Shown: one piece after another, positions 1 to 6,228 of the stretch | Numbering within the stretch: position 1 is the stretch's first letter | How the letters are laid out: every line of letters begins with the position of its first letter | Assembly: GCA_964361435.1 (NCBI GenBank) | Contig: CAYIAN010000029.1 | Span: forward strand, 1 to 6,278 | Source of the DNA: GWA2-46-10 sp964361435 | GTDB taxonomy: Bacteria > Patescibacteriota > Minisyncoccia > UBA6257 > Colwellbacteraceae | Length of the DNA stretch: 6,278 nucleotides | Direction of reading: 5' to 3' | The notes under the pieces: model-generated | Seen by the model: the letters and a program-made list of their open reading frames with translations, nothing else | Databases searched by the model: none | What the model was told of the DNA's origin: nothing | Made by a program: the position numbers and the translations under genes

Positions 1-1124
1 ATTCTATAGACAAGTTCCGATAGGATGATAATCGAAAGGCTCATAATGGGGGTTAAGTGTCGCACATCAAAACTTCCATAAGGGAACCCCCTTATTGCTG
101 CAATTAACAAAAAGGAGCAGACAGCGAATATTGTCACAAGCATAAAATAGTACTTTTCGTCTTTTTTCCTTTTAAGGAAATAAACCATAATAGCTGTGGA
201 TACAATTACCATTCCTGTATATATTAAACGTCTCGGGAAAACGGAACGCAGGGAAGTCTCGTCATTATCCAAAAAGAAATCAAAAAGTGTCAGTACTCTA
301 TCGGTCAAGTTGTCTGCAATCACAGAGATAGATTTCTCTGTCGCGGTTGCATTCAATAACATAAAACTGAACTCTTTACTGGCACTAGTCGTATTACTCA
401 CAAAAACAACAGTAGGAGCATATAACAATACCAGGGTCACTAGAGAGGTTATTCCGAGTAGAATATAGTCTTTCGTTTTGGCCTGCATACTGCGGAAAGC
501 CAGGATCACAAGGATTAAATAGGCTGGCACCATAGCCAAAACTGAGTAGTGAAAAGTCATCGACACCCAGAAGACTACCGTACTCCATATCAGTAGGGAT
601 TTACTCTTCCTCTTGTACCCTAAGGCCAAAAGTAGGTACGAAAGTATTATAAAGGGGTGCATGGCGTGGGGTTGCCAAATAAAGGATGATTGCCAAATAA
701 GTCCGCTAGACAACCCAAAGAGAGTTAGGGCAATCAGACCTGCCCCCTTTCCAAAGAGAGTTCTGGCGAGTGTGTATACACCAAAGAGAGCTCCTATTTG
801 AAGGAATACGTTAAAGAAATGAAGAAATCTAATGTCGTTGTATATAAGTAACGGTGTCGATATAAAATAGAAATACAGCGGGCTTACCCATGTAGACCCC
901 AAATGCCCGGCTGGTCCGTTCATAGGAAATTCTCCGTAAGTAACGATGTGATTTGCGACTATGTAGTCCCGACCACTGTCCTCCCAGCTGATCTGTAACC
1001 ACTCTTGCGTATCTAGCGGCTTCGCGAACTCATAAAATCGCAAAATAACTGAGAGAATCAATACAAGACACGCGAGGAAGACGTGAAAACGATTACTTCC
1101 GATAAATGTTTTGAGTCTATCCAT
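1..1124 (-). CDS. GT-C type membrane glycosyltransferase-like protein (family 39-like), C-terminus cut by window edge
   Basis: An open frame of 374 codons runs from an ATG at 1124 to the window edge with no stop. The product is a polytopic membrane protein, with a first membrane segment at about residues 13-33 and further ones at about 80-95, 103-123, 126-143, 155-170, 178-210, 219-241, 300-317, 325-344 and 357-373. It aligns without gaps to the protein at 3914-5632 over residues 4-225, about 126 of 222 identical by hand count. Shared blocks include VTYGEFP, VSPLYFYF, IWQP and GYKRK. GT-C enzymes transfer sugars from polyprenyl-phosphate donors on the outer membrane face; the acceptor cannot be told here. 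Where the full paralogue has Asp-Glu in the first outer loop, this protein has Arg52-Asp53. Residues 353-360 (DVRHLTPI) match DWYLTPII in the paralogue, so about 190 C-terminal residues are missing. Its ATG overlaps the ABC stop by one base (TAATG) with no clear Shine-Dalgarno, implying translational coupling. The family assignment is fairly secure; the exact function is unknown. Confidence 0.85.
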   Translation of the reverse strand, partial: MDRLKTFIGSNRFHVFLACLVLILSVILRFYEFAKPLDTQEWLQISWEDSGRDYIVANHIVTYGEFPMNGPAGHLGSTWVSPLYFYFISTPLLIYNDIRFLHFFNVFLQIGALFGVYTLARTLFGKGAGLIALTLFGLSSGLIWQSSFIWQPHAMHPFIILSYLLLALGYKRKSKSLLIWSTVVFWVSMTFHYSVLAMVPAYLILVILAFRSMQAKTKDYILLGITSLVTLVLLYAPTVVFVSNTTSASKEFSFMLLNATATEKSISVIADNLTDRVLTLFDFFLDNDETSLRSVFPRRLIYTGMVIVSTAIMVYFLKRKKDEKYYFMLVTIFAVCSFLLIAAIRGFPYGSFDVRHLTPIMSLSIIILSELVYR

Positions 1125-2902
1125 TAAGCAAGCCCGATATGAAGTTCGTAGAGTTTTTGGTAAAGACCTCCCTTTTTAGCAATCAAGTTTTTGTGGGTTC
1201 CCTGCTCTACTAATCTTCCCTTGTCAAAAACAAGGATTCTGTCTGCTTTGCGTACCGTAGAGAGACGATGGGCGATAATGATGGTTGTTCTCCCTTTCAT
1301 TAGTTTTTCTAAAGATCCGGTGATTTGTTTTTCCGTAAACACGTCCAGGGCACTAGTAGGCTCATCTAGAATAAGGATTTTGGGATTGCGAAGTATCGCT
1401 CTCGCAATGGCTACTCTTTGTTTTTGACCAACAGATAACTTCACCCCCCGCTCTCCCACTAATTGTTGGTACTTCTTGGGGAATTTCAAAATGAAGTCCT
1501 CCGCATGTGCTTCCCTGGCAGCCCGTCTCACCTCAACCCGACTTGCGTTAAAGCTGCCGTATTTGATGTTGTTTTCTATCGTATCGTTGAAAAGCGTTAC
1601 CTCCTGAGGCACAACGGCCATCGTTTCCCTTAAGGATTTCAAATTGATCTTTATTATGTCTACCCCATCTATAAAAATCTTTCCTTTACTCGGAAGATAG
1701 TAACCACCTATTAAATTCGCGATTGTCGTTTTCCCGACACCAGATTCTCCCACTAACGCTACTACTTCGCCTTGTTTAATCTCGAAGTTTAAATCCCTAA
1801 ATACATTTCTGTCTTTCTTTCTGTACCCAAAATTTACATCTTTGAATGCAATATTCCCTTTAATCTGTTTCAAATCGATTCCTCCTTCTGGTTTATAGTT
1901 TTCTATTGGTTTTTCTAGAAGTTTTTCGGCTCTTTCAATGGCTACCAATCCGTTTTGGATGGCTTCCCAGTTATATCCAAGAGCCGCAAAAGGACCGAAA
2001 ACCATGGCTGTGTATCCATTGAACGCCACTAGCCCTCCAATACTGAGTTCTCCTTTGGTTATAAAATAGACGGATACCGCAAACACCGCTATTTGGGTAA
2101 GAACTACTACTACTCTTTGATAAAAGGCGATATCGCTCCAAACTTTTTCCACCTTGTTCCATCCGGGAACGGCCATCCCATGATACCTCTTAAAAACCCT
2201 CTTATCTTCATATTCTTCGGCTGTAAACTGTTTGATCGTCGCTACGTTAGCAAAAGTCTTAAAAGCACTATTAAAGGCTTTACTCCATAACCTATGGCTC
2301 GATTTTTGAATTTTAACTAAGGGCGGAACGATATTGACTAAAGTTATGACATACAACGTAATGCCTCCTAAGACAATTAAAGTAAGCACCACATTTATAT
2401 TGATTGCTACGAATACTCCCACTATGACACTTAGAATCTGAGGGGATATTCTTAAGATAACTTTTTCGATTACAACCGATGAGGCGGTGCTAGAACGTAT
2501 CATTCTATCCCACACTGAACCAGTATTTTGGTCGCTGTGAAATGACATGGGCATGCGCATTAACTTGCTGGTGGCTCTCAGCATTGCGTCTGCTTCGATT
2601 ACGGTTCCGACCATTCTGCTTTTCTTTTCATAAACCCAACCGACAAGACTAGCTATGGATTGAACAATCACAAATGTTCCTATAAACCACATCCACAAAG
2701 GAGCGGTTCTACCCAAAATAGACAGTGTCTTTGAAGTATCAATTACGGAATCCAAAAATCCTCCCACGATAAAAGGAATTGAAGCGTCGGTAATCGCCAG
2801 CAAGATGCCCATAAAAGACAAAGCGAACATTGTCTTTTTATATTTTTTAAGAAACTCAACAATCAGGGCTCTAGCGAGACCAAATTTTTTACTCTTAGGC
2901 AT
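1124..2902 (-). CDS. ABC exporter half-transporter (MsbA/lipid-multidrug type), fused membrane and ATPase domains
   Basis: This 592-residue protein has the length and order of a type IV (type I exporter-fold) half-transporter, which works as a homodimer or heterodimer in the inner membrane. The membrane domain covers about residues 20-310, with six segments near 25-48, 70-92, 150-170, 172-195, 262-283 and 287-308. The ATPase domain is at about 350-590. Visible motifs are Walker A GESGVGKT (385-392), Q-loop Gln433, signature LSVGQ (489-493, Val where Gly is usual), Walker B ILILDE (509-514, catalytic Glu514), D-loop SALD (517-520) and switch His545. All catalytic residues are present, so it should hydrolyse ATP. 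The start is ATG at 2902, 5 nt after the stop of the small membrane gene. A good Shine-Dalgarno is not evident (GGGGAT lies about 14 nt upstream), so coupling to that gene is likely. The substrate is not readable. The GT-C gene fused downstream through TAATG makes a lipid-linked glycan or lipid more likely than a drug, by inference only. Confidence 0.95.
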   Translation of the reverse strand: MPKSKKFGLARALIVEFLKKYKKTMFALSFMGILLAITDASIPFIVGGFLDSVIDTSKTLSILGRTAPLWMWFIGTFVIVQSIASLVGWVYEKKSRMVGTVIEADAMLRATSKLMRMPMSFHSDQNTGSVWDRMIRSSTASSVVIEKVILRISPQILSVIVGVFVAININVVLTLIVLGGITLYVITLVNIVPPLVKIQKSSHRLWSKAFNSAFKTFANVATIKQFTAEEYEDKRVFKRYHGMAVPGWNKVEKVWSDIAFYQRVVVVLTQIAVFAVSVYFITKGELSIGGLVAFNGYTAMVFGPFAALGYNWEAIQNGLVAIERAEKLLEKPIENYKPEGGIDLKQIKGNIAFKDVNFGYRKKDRNVFRDLNFEIKQGEVVALVGESGVGKTTIANLIGGYYLPSKGKIFIDGVDIIKINLKSLRETMAVVPQEVTLFNDTIENNIKYGSFNASRVEVRRAAREAHAEDFILKFPKKYQQLVGERGVKLSVGQKQRVAIARAILRNPKILILDEPTSALDVFTEKQITGSLEKLMKGRTTIIIAHRLSTVRKADRILVFDKGRLVEQGTHKNLIAKKGGLYQKLYELHIGLA

Positions 2903-2907
2903 AAATT

Positions 2908-3219
2908 CTATTTATCCCCAAACCCAAAGAAGGTATCCGTTTTAAAGATTATTTTATACAGATTCTCTAGGAAGTCCCCTCCCGCGTATCCAGCCACGAA
3001 TGCCAACGCTGGACCGAAATCGTTGCCGAGGATAGTGATACCCAATCCCTTAGCAGCCGCAGTTGCCATAAGCCCGACTGTGCCGGAGATAAAAACCATG
3101 GTTATAAAGTACGGTAAATCAAATTTAGTTTGTTTATAGGCAAATTGGTGTTTAATGAAACCGACCAACCCCCTCACTACCCCTCCGGCGAAACCGGCTA
3201 TGAGAATTGATGTAAACAT
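2908..3219 (-). CDS. Small three-segment membrane protein, function unknown
   Basis: This is a 103-residue hydrophobic protein. I place the start at ATG 3219 rather than further upstream, because an upstream extension of the frame would lie inside thymidine kinase and gives protein-unlike sequence rich in Arg, Trp and Cys. A perfect -10 box also sits just before this ATG. Probable membrane segments are residues 2-21 (rich in Gly and Ala), 36-58 and 66-85. A basic loop lies at about 23-32, and the polar tail includes GGDFLENLYKI (80-90) and ends GFGDK. Small-residue pairs such as AGFAGG, AGYAGG and GLG suggest tightly packed helices. Size and topology resemble holins or small helper subunits of membrane complexes, but I recognise no family motif and assign no function. 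It is the first gene of the predicted unit with the ABC exporter, 5 nt from that gene, so an accessory role to the transporter is possible. Confidence 0.75.
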   Translation of the reverse strand: MFTSILIAGFAGGVVRGLVGFIKHQFAYKQTKFDLPYFITMVFISGTVGLMATAAAKGLGITILGNDFGPALAFVAGYAGGDFLENLYKIIFKTDTFFGFGDK

Positions 3220-3225
3220 CGTTTG

Positions 3226-3255
3226 ATTATACCAAATCTCTCCCCTATTTATAAA
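3226..3255 (-). promoter_or_regulatory. Extended -10 promoter, predicted leaderless start for the small membrane protein gene
   Basis: On the minus strand the -10 hexamer TATAAT (3231-3226) is a perfect match and is preceded by TGG (3234-3232), giving an extended -10. A -35-like TTTATA (3255-3250, 4 of 6 to TTGACA) lies 18 nt upstream, inside the last codons of thymidine kinase. Only CAAACG separates the -10 from the ATG at 3219, so transcription starting about 7 nt downstream would begin on the ATG itself. No Shine-Dalgarno is present, which fits a leaderless mRNA. This promoter would drive the small protein, the ABC exporter and the second GT-C gene. Confidence 0.65.
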
Positions 3256-3811
3256 AACACTCCCGACAAACCGGTTTGTACAGATAGGTCCCGTCCTGAG
3301 GAATAACGTCTGGCAGAGTGCTTCTCTCCACAAACTCTCCGTTACTCTTTGAAACTTTGGTAAAACGAGCATCAATGGCATCGCACTCTTCGCAGACCGC
3401 TTTTTCGTAACGAACATCCGGCACCAGTTCCAATAAGCGTTTGACCGTCTTCGACATAGAACCGTTTCCCAGCATATCCAACGACGAAGCCACGACCACC
3501 TTTCCGGAATGAAGCCAATCTTTAATGGTATTAAAACTGTCTTCCGGATCGAACATAAGCATCTCATCTATGCCTACAACGTCTATCTCTTTTATATCCA
3601 GTTGTTTGGTTAGATCGCTTAACTTCTCTACCTTCAGCGCCTTGCGAGACAAGCCGATTCTCGATTCAACATCATCTTCCCGCACATTGGCAGTAGAATG
3701 AACGGTGAGCACCTTCTTGTGCGCATGTTCGTACCGATCAAGCTCCGCGATCAAAGCGATGGACTTACCGCTTGCCATCGGCCCCAAGATCAAAGTAAAT
3801 TCCCCCTTCAT
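3245..3811 (-). CDS. tdk: Thymidine kinase (EC 2.7.1.21)
   Basis: Phosphorylates thymidine to dTMP with ATP in the cytoplasm (pyrimidine salvage). From ATG 3811 the product has 188 residues, within the usual size of about 190-200. The P-loop GPMASGKS is at residues 10-17. The acidic catalytic motif IDE is at 81-83 (Glu83 the presumed base). An LDMLGNG segment at 111-117 stands where the family has its second loop before the lasso. Four zinc cysteines are visible as CEEC (140-143) and CREC (182-185), and the substrate-lasso region ends GTYLYKPVCREC. The start was chosen because GGAGAAG lies just upstream and the P-loop falls at the usual distance from the N-terminus. Extending to a TTG at 3877 adds 22 polar residues without family resemblance. 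Divergent points are DEMLMF instead of the common DEAQFF and SSLD where GLD is usual. The 102-nt gap after the GT-C gene leaves open whether it has its own promoter. Confidence 0.93.
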   Translation of the reverse strand: MKGEFTLILGPMASGKSIALIAELDRYEHAHKKVLTVHSTANVREDDVESRIGLSRKALKVEKLSDLTKQLDIKEIDVVGIDEMLMFDPEDSFNTIKDWLHSGKVVVASSLDMLGNGSMSKTVKRLLELVPDVRYEKAVCEECDAIDARFTKVSKSNGEFVERSTLPDVIPQDGTYLYKPVCRECFYK

Positions 3812-3913
3812 ATCTTCTCCAGTATACAGAGAACCTTCCTTTTGCCTATGTGGAGAAATGGAAGGAGAATCCACCAATAAATCCGTTATGGCTCCGCCTC
3901 GACTAATTTGTAA
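3812..3913 (-). other. Intergenic spacer between the GT-C gene and tdk
   Basis: These 102 nt are the longest non-coding stretch in the window. I see no U-tract hairpin that would mark an intrinsic terminator. The spacer contains a weak dyad (TTCTC/GAGAA around GTATAC, 3815-3833) that overlaps the tdk ribosome binding site and a -10-like TATACT (3826-3821). It also holds a 5-bp inverted repeat GTGGA/TCCAC at about 3850-3874. There is no convincing -35. Whether tdk is read from upstream or from a local promoter is unresolved. Confidence 0.5.
3814..3820 (-). promoter_or_regulatory. Ribosome binding site that decides the tdk start
   Basis: GGAGAAG on the minus strand, with GGAG ending 5 nt before ATG 3811. 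It supports that ATG over the upstream TTG at 3877, which has no comparable site. Confidence 0.7.
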
Positions 3914-5632
3914 TTACTCCGCCGATTTGCGCCGAGCCAGATAGACTGAACGATTCAAAAAAGGACGCTCTTCATCTTCATAAAAATATACTGTTTTCTC
4001 AATAGAATACTCTGGGTATTTTTCTGAGAAAAGATTGAGACATTCATCTTCATTCCAATTTTTCCAACCATAACTGCACACCATAAAGATATATTGGGGA
4101 TTTTCTGCTATGGGTGAATAACCAGCCTCAGCAGTTCCGCTGATTTTGACTAATTTAGTGTTAAATTCATTTTCCAATGGAACCCAGAAGATTCCTGTCC
4201 CATATTCCTGGAATTCATGAAAACCCCAATACATTCTAAAATCAAAGAAATATAAATCATCCTTTTCTTCCGCAAGAGTACGTACCTCAGCTGCCACAGC
4301 TCTCACCATAGGATCTACATTTTTAACTCCATCCTCGGGTATGAACATAGTAGACGCTCTTGTAATAAAATTTGTTAGGGAAACATTTTTTAGATCAATT
4401 ATCCAGATATTTCCAGAAACCCAAACTAGATAAACCAAACTCGTAGTCACGCCGACCCGCGCTAGAGCGAAAAACATATTACGTCCGTCTATTCTGCTTA
4501 CAATCTCCGCTATAAAAATGGCGAAAAGGCCTATAATAGGCGTCAAATACCAATCGTAAAAAGGAAGCTTGCTACTAATAAAAGCGGCTGACAGGAGAAA
4601 CGCCGCCATAGAGATGCCCAATATCTTCATGTAAGAATATCCCGCTCCCCTTTTTGCCTTCACAAAGTACGCCGTAGCGCCCAGGAGAGTAACTAGAAGC
4701 GCCATGTGTACCAGGGGCGCGGCGGATGAGGCTGGATTGAGCGCACCATATTTAGCATCGAGAAAGAAATTGAAGAGCGTATATGTCCAATCTATCGTGT
4801 TTAAGCCAATGTTAATAAGAGATTTCTCTAAGAAGTTTGATATTTCAGAAAAAGTCGAAAAAAGAGTTTTATTCTCCTGACTCAGCATAAAAATAATCGA
4901 TGGTAGGTAAAGAGCCACTACGGTGGAAAACGCAATTATTCCAGAGTAAATATAATCCTTAATCCGAACCGACATGGAGCGAAGAGTTAGGACTACGAGC
5001 ATAAAATAGACAGGCGCTATGACCATCATCGAATAATGAAAAGCCATTGACACGAAGAAGGCCACAATGCTCCACCCTACAAGATTTTTGTTTTTTCTCT
5101 TATACCCCAGGACTAGGAGTAAATATGAAAGAATGGCAAATGGCTGCATAACATATGGTTGCCAGATCATATGAGATTGAAAGACGACGCCGTTGGCAAA
5201 AGTAAATAACATAAGCGCTATTAAACCCGTTCTCTTTCCAAAAAGAATACGGGCTAATGCATATACACCAAGGAGAGTCAATATCTGAAGAATCACATTT
5301 ACGAACGACAGAAACTTAATATCGGGGTATATAAATAACATTGAAGAGAGAAAATAAAAATACAATGGACTGACCAGCTCTGTACCAAAAAGTCCGTCCG
5401 GGCCGTTTATAGGAAACTCTCCGTAGGTGACAAGATGGCTTGCGACTAAGAATTCGTCGTTGTAATCAGGATGATCAAGTTGAGTCCAGGCATCGGTATC
5501 CATGGGTGAAACAAACACGTACAACCTTAAAATAGCTGCAATGATAACGACCAAAACCACTAAGATTATGTGTAATTTGTTACTACCCCAAAAATTTTTA
5601 AACCTAGAAAAATGATGCTGGACGTTTTCCAT
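3914..5632 (-). CDS. GT-C type membrane glycosyltransferase-like protein (family 39-like)
   Basis: A 572-residue polytopic membrane protein, likely to transfer a sugar from a polyprenyl-phosphate donor on the outer face of the cytoplasmic membrane. The first membrane segment is at about residues 19-40. It is followed by an outer loop carrying Asp59-Glu60, the position of the acidic DE motif of ArnT/PMT-type enzymes, and then VTYGEFP. Further hydrophobic segments fall near 88-102, 108-130, 134-151, 162-176, 185-215, 228-250, 306-323, 336-352, 363-378 and 387-411. A soluble domain of about 160 residues (412-572), rich in Tyr, Trp and acidic residues, follows the last segment and is probably extracytoplasmic. 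I chose ATG 5632 over a GTG at 5668: it has GAGG 8 nt upstream, and the N-terminus then aligns with the paralogue at 1-1124 (FxGSN followed by the first segment). It begins 5 nt after the reductase stop, so the two are co-transcribed. Acceptor and sugar are unknown. Confidence 0.85.
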   Translation of the reverse strand: MENVQHHFSRFKNFWGSNKLHIILVVLVVIIAAILRLYVFVSPMDTDAWTQLDHPDYNDEFLVASHLVTYGEFPINGPDGLFGTELVSPLYFYFLSSMLFIYPDIKFLSFVNVILQILTLLGVYALARILFGKRTGLIALMLFTFANGVVFQSHMIWQPYVMQPFAILSYLLLVLGYKRKNKNLVGWSIVAFFVSMAFHYSMMVIAPVYFMLVVLTLRSMSVRIKDYIYSGIIAFSTVVALYLPSIIFMLSQENKTLFSTFSEISNFLEKSLINIGLNTIDWTYTLFNFFLDAKYGALNPASSAAPLVHMALLVTLLGATAYFVKAKRGAGYSYMKILGISMAAFLLSAAFISSKLPFYDWYLTPIIGLFAIFIAEIVSRIDGRNMFFALARVGVTTSLVYLVWVSGNIWIIDLKNVSLTNFITRASTMFIPEDGVKNVDPMVRAVAAEVRTLAEEKDDLYFFDFRMYWGFHEFQEYGTGIFWVPLENEFNTKLVKISGTAEAGYSPIAENPQYIFMVCSYGWKNWNEDECLNLFSEKYPEYSIEKTVYFYEDEERPFLNRSVYLARRKSAE

Positions 5633-5637
5633 AAAAA

Positions 5638-5644
5638 CTACCTC
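5638..5644 (-). promoter_or_regulatory. Ribosome binding site of the GT-C gene, overlapping the reductase stop codon
   Basis: GAGGTAG on the minus strand contains the Shine-Dalgarno GAGG (5644-5641) and the TAG stop of the reductase (5640-5638). It lies 8 nt before ATG 5632. This fixes the GT-C start at 5632 and implies translational coupling of the two genes. Confidence 0.7.
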
Positions 5645-6213
5645 GCGGATTTCAAGGTCTTCGTCCACCAGATTAATTGATCGAGCATCAGTTCCGCGTT
5701 TTTTTCATTATCATCCAATGCGCCCGGTTTTAAATTCTCCTTCTCGTCAACCAAGTTCCAGGGATTAAAGATATGGATATTGCTTCTGATGGGAGCCATT
5801 TGCAGTTCAATAGCAATTTCATGCAATTGCTGAATTGCACGAGCGCCACCAGTAGACCCATAACCCACAAAACAAACTGGTTTATTAACCCATTCTTTAT
5901 ATAGGTAGTCTATGTTGTTTTTTAAAGAAGAGGGACAGCCGCGATTGTATTCCGGGGTCACGATTATAAAGCCATCTCCTTCTGCTATTTTCTTCGCCCA
6001 AGCATCAACAGATCGACTTCCATAAGAACCCTCTACATATTTAGGAGATATCGCTTCGGCAAACACAGGGAGTTGATAGTCCTTGAGATCCAACAACTCT
6101 ACCGAGATACCGTCAACCTTTTTGGCAACATCGACTATCCACATCGCAGGCTTATCGCCGAAACGACCTTCCCTGATACTTGCGAGAATGACTTTGATAT
6201 TAAGAGTGTTCAT
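5638..6213 (-). CDS. NADPH-dependent FMN reductase-like flavoprotein (flavodoxin-like fold)
   Basis: A 191-residue soluble protein of the NADPH-dependent FMN reductase family, the usual length for the group. Beta strand 1 (KVILAS, 7-12) runs into the FMN-phosphate loop SIREGRF (12-18), which corresponds to the GSxRxxS loop. The signature TPEYNRGCPSSLKNNIDYLY spans 86-105, and GYGSTGGARA (117-126) followed by QL matches the second flavin/dimer segment. Members use NAD(P)H to reduce FMN, quinones, azo dyes or metals; the physiological acceptor cannot be read. The family frequently has GS where this protein has AS at the start of the phosphate loop, which is a mild change. The start is ATG 6213, right for the first strand. 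No Shine-Dalgarno is present, and an extended -10 lies 6 nt upstream. It leads the unit with the GT-C gene, but no functional link between the two is evident. Confidence 0.9.
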   Translation of the reverse strand: MNTLNIKVILASIREGRFGDKPAMWIVDVAKKVDGISVELLDLKDYQLPVFAEAISPKYVEGSYGSRSVDAWAKKIAEGDGFIIVTPEYNRGCPSSLKNNIDYLYKEWVNKPVCFVGYGSTGGARAIQQLHEIAIELQMAPIRSNIHIFNPWNLVDEKENLKPGALDDNEKNAELMLDQLIWWTKTLKSAR

Positions 6214-6219
6214 ACATTA

Positions 6220-6228
6220 ATTATTACA
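6220..6228 (-). promoter_or_regulatory. Extended -10 promoter, predicted leaderless start for the reductase gene
   Basis: On the minus strand TGT plus AATAAT (6228-6220) gives an extended -10, with the hexamer matching TATAAT at 5 of 6 positions. It is separated by TAATGT from ATG 6213, so the predicted transcription start falls on the ATG. No Shine-Dalgarno is present. The -35 region is weak (for example TTTAGG at 16 nt spacing), which is tolerable with an extended -10. The spacing is identical to that of the promoter before the small membrane protein gene. Confidence 0.5.

Noticed and set aside
488..493. Plus-strand open frames over genes on the minus strand (for example 196-468, 613-801, 1191-1427, 2093-2290 and 3698-3944)
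   Set aside because: They lie opposite genes with strong family motifs or paralogue alignment, lack protein-like composition, and have no recognisable ribosome binding sites.
672..700. Direct repeat TTGCCAAATAA at 672 and 690
   Set aside because: Both copies encode Ile-Trp-Gln in the left GT-C protein (IWQSSFIWQP). The complete paralogue keeps the second IWQP and only a related FQS at the first, so the repeat is explained by coding.
715..790. Three copies of the 10-mer CCAAAGAGAG at 715, 751 and 781
   Set aside because: Spacings of 36 and 30 nt keep frame, and each copy encodes Leu-Phe-Gly with the same codons within a membrane segment region. This is coding bias, not a regulatory repeat.
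2903..2912. TAGAAT as a -10 box for the ABC exporter
   Set aside because: It ends only 2 nt before the ATG, so transcription would start inside the gene. It also includes the stop of the preceding gene. Coupled translation is a simpler reading.
3220..3567. Upstream extension of the small membrane protein frame to 3567 (219 residues)
   Set aside because: The extra 116 residues overlap thymidine kinase in another frame and are rich in Arg, Trp and Cys with no protein-like pattern. Thymidine kinase has clear family motifs there.
3812..3877. Longer thymidine kinase starting at TTG 3877
   Set aside because: The 22 added residues lack family similarity, TTG is a rare start, and a good ribosome binding site supports ATG 3811.
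5633..5668. Longer GT-C protein starting at GTG 5668
   Set aside because: It would overlap the reductase gene by about 30 nt. The ATG at 5632 has GAGG at 8 nt spacing and aligns with the start of the paralogue.
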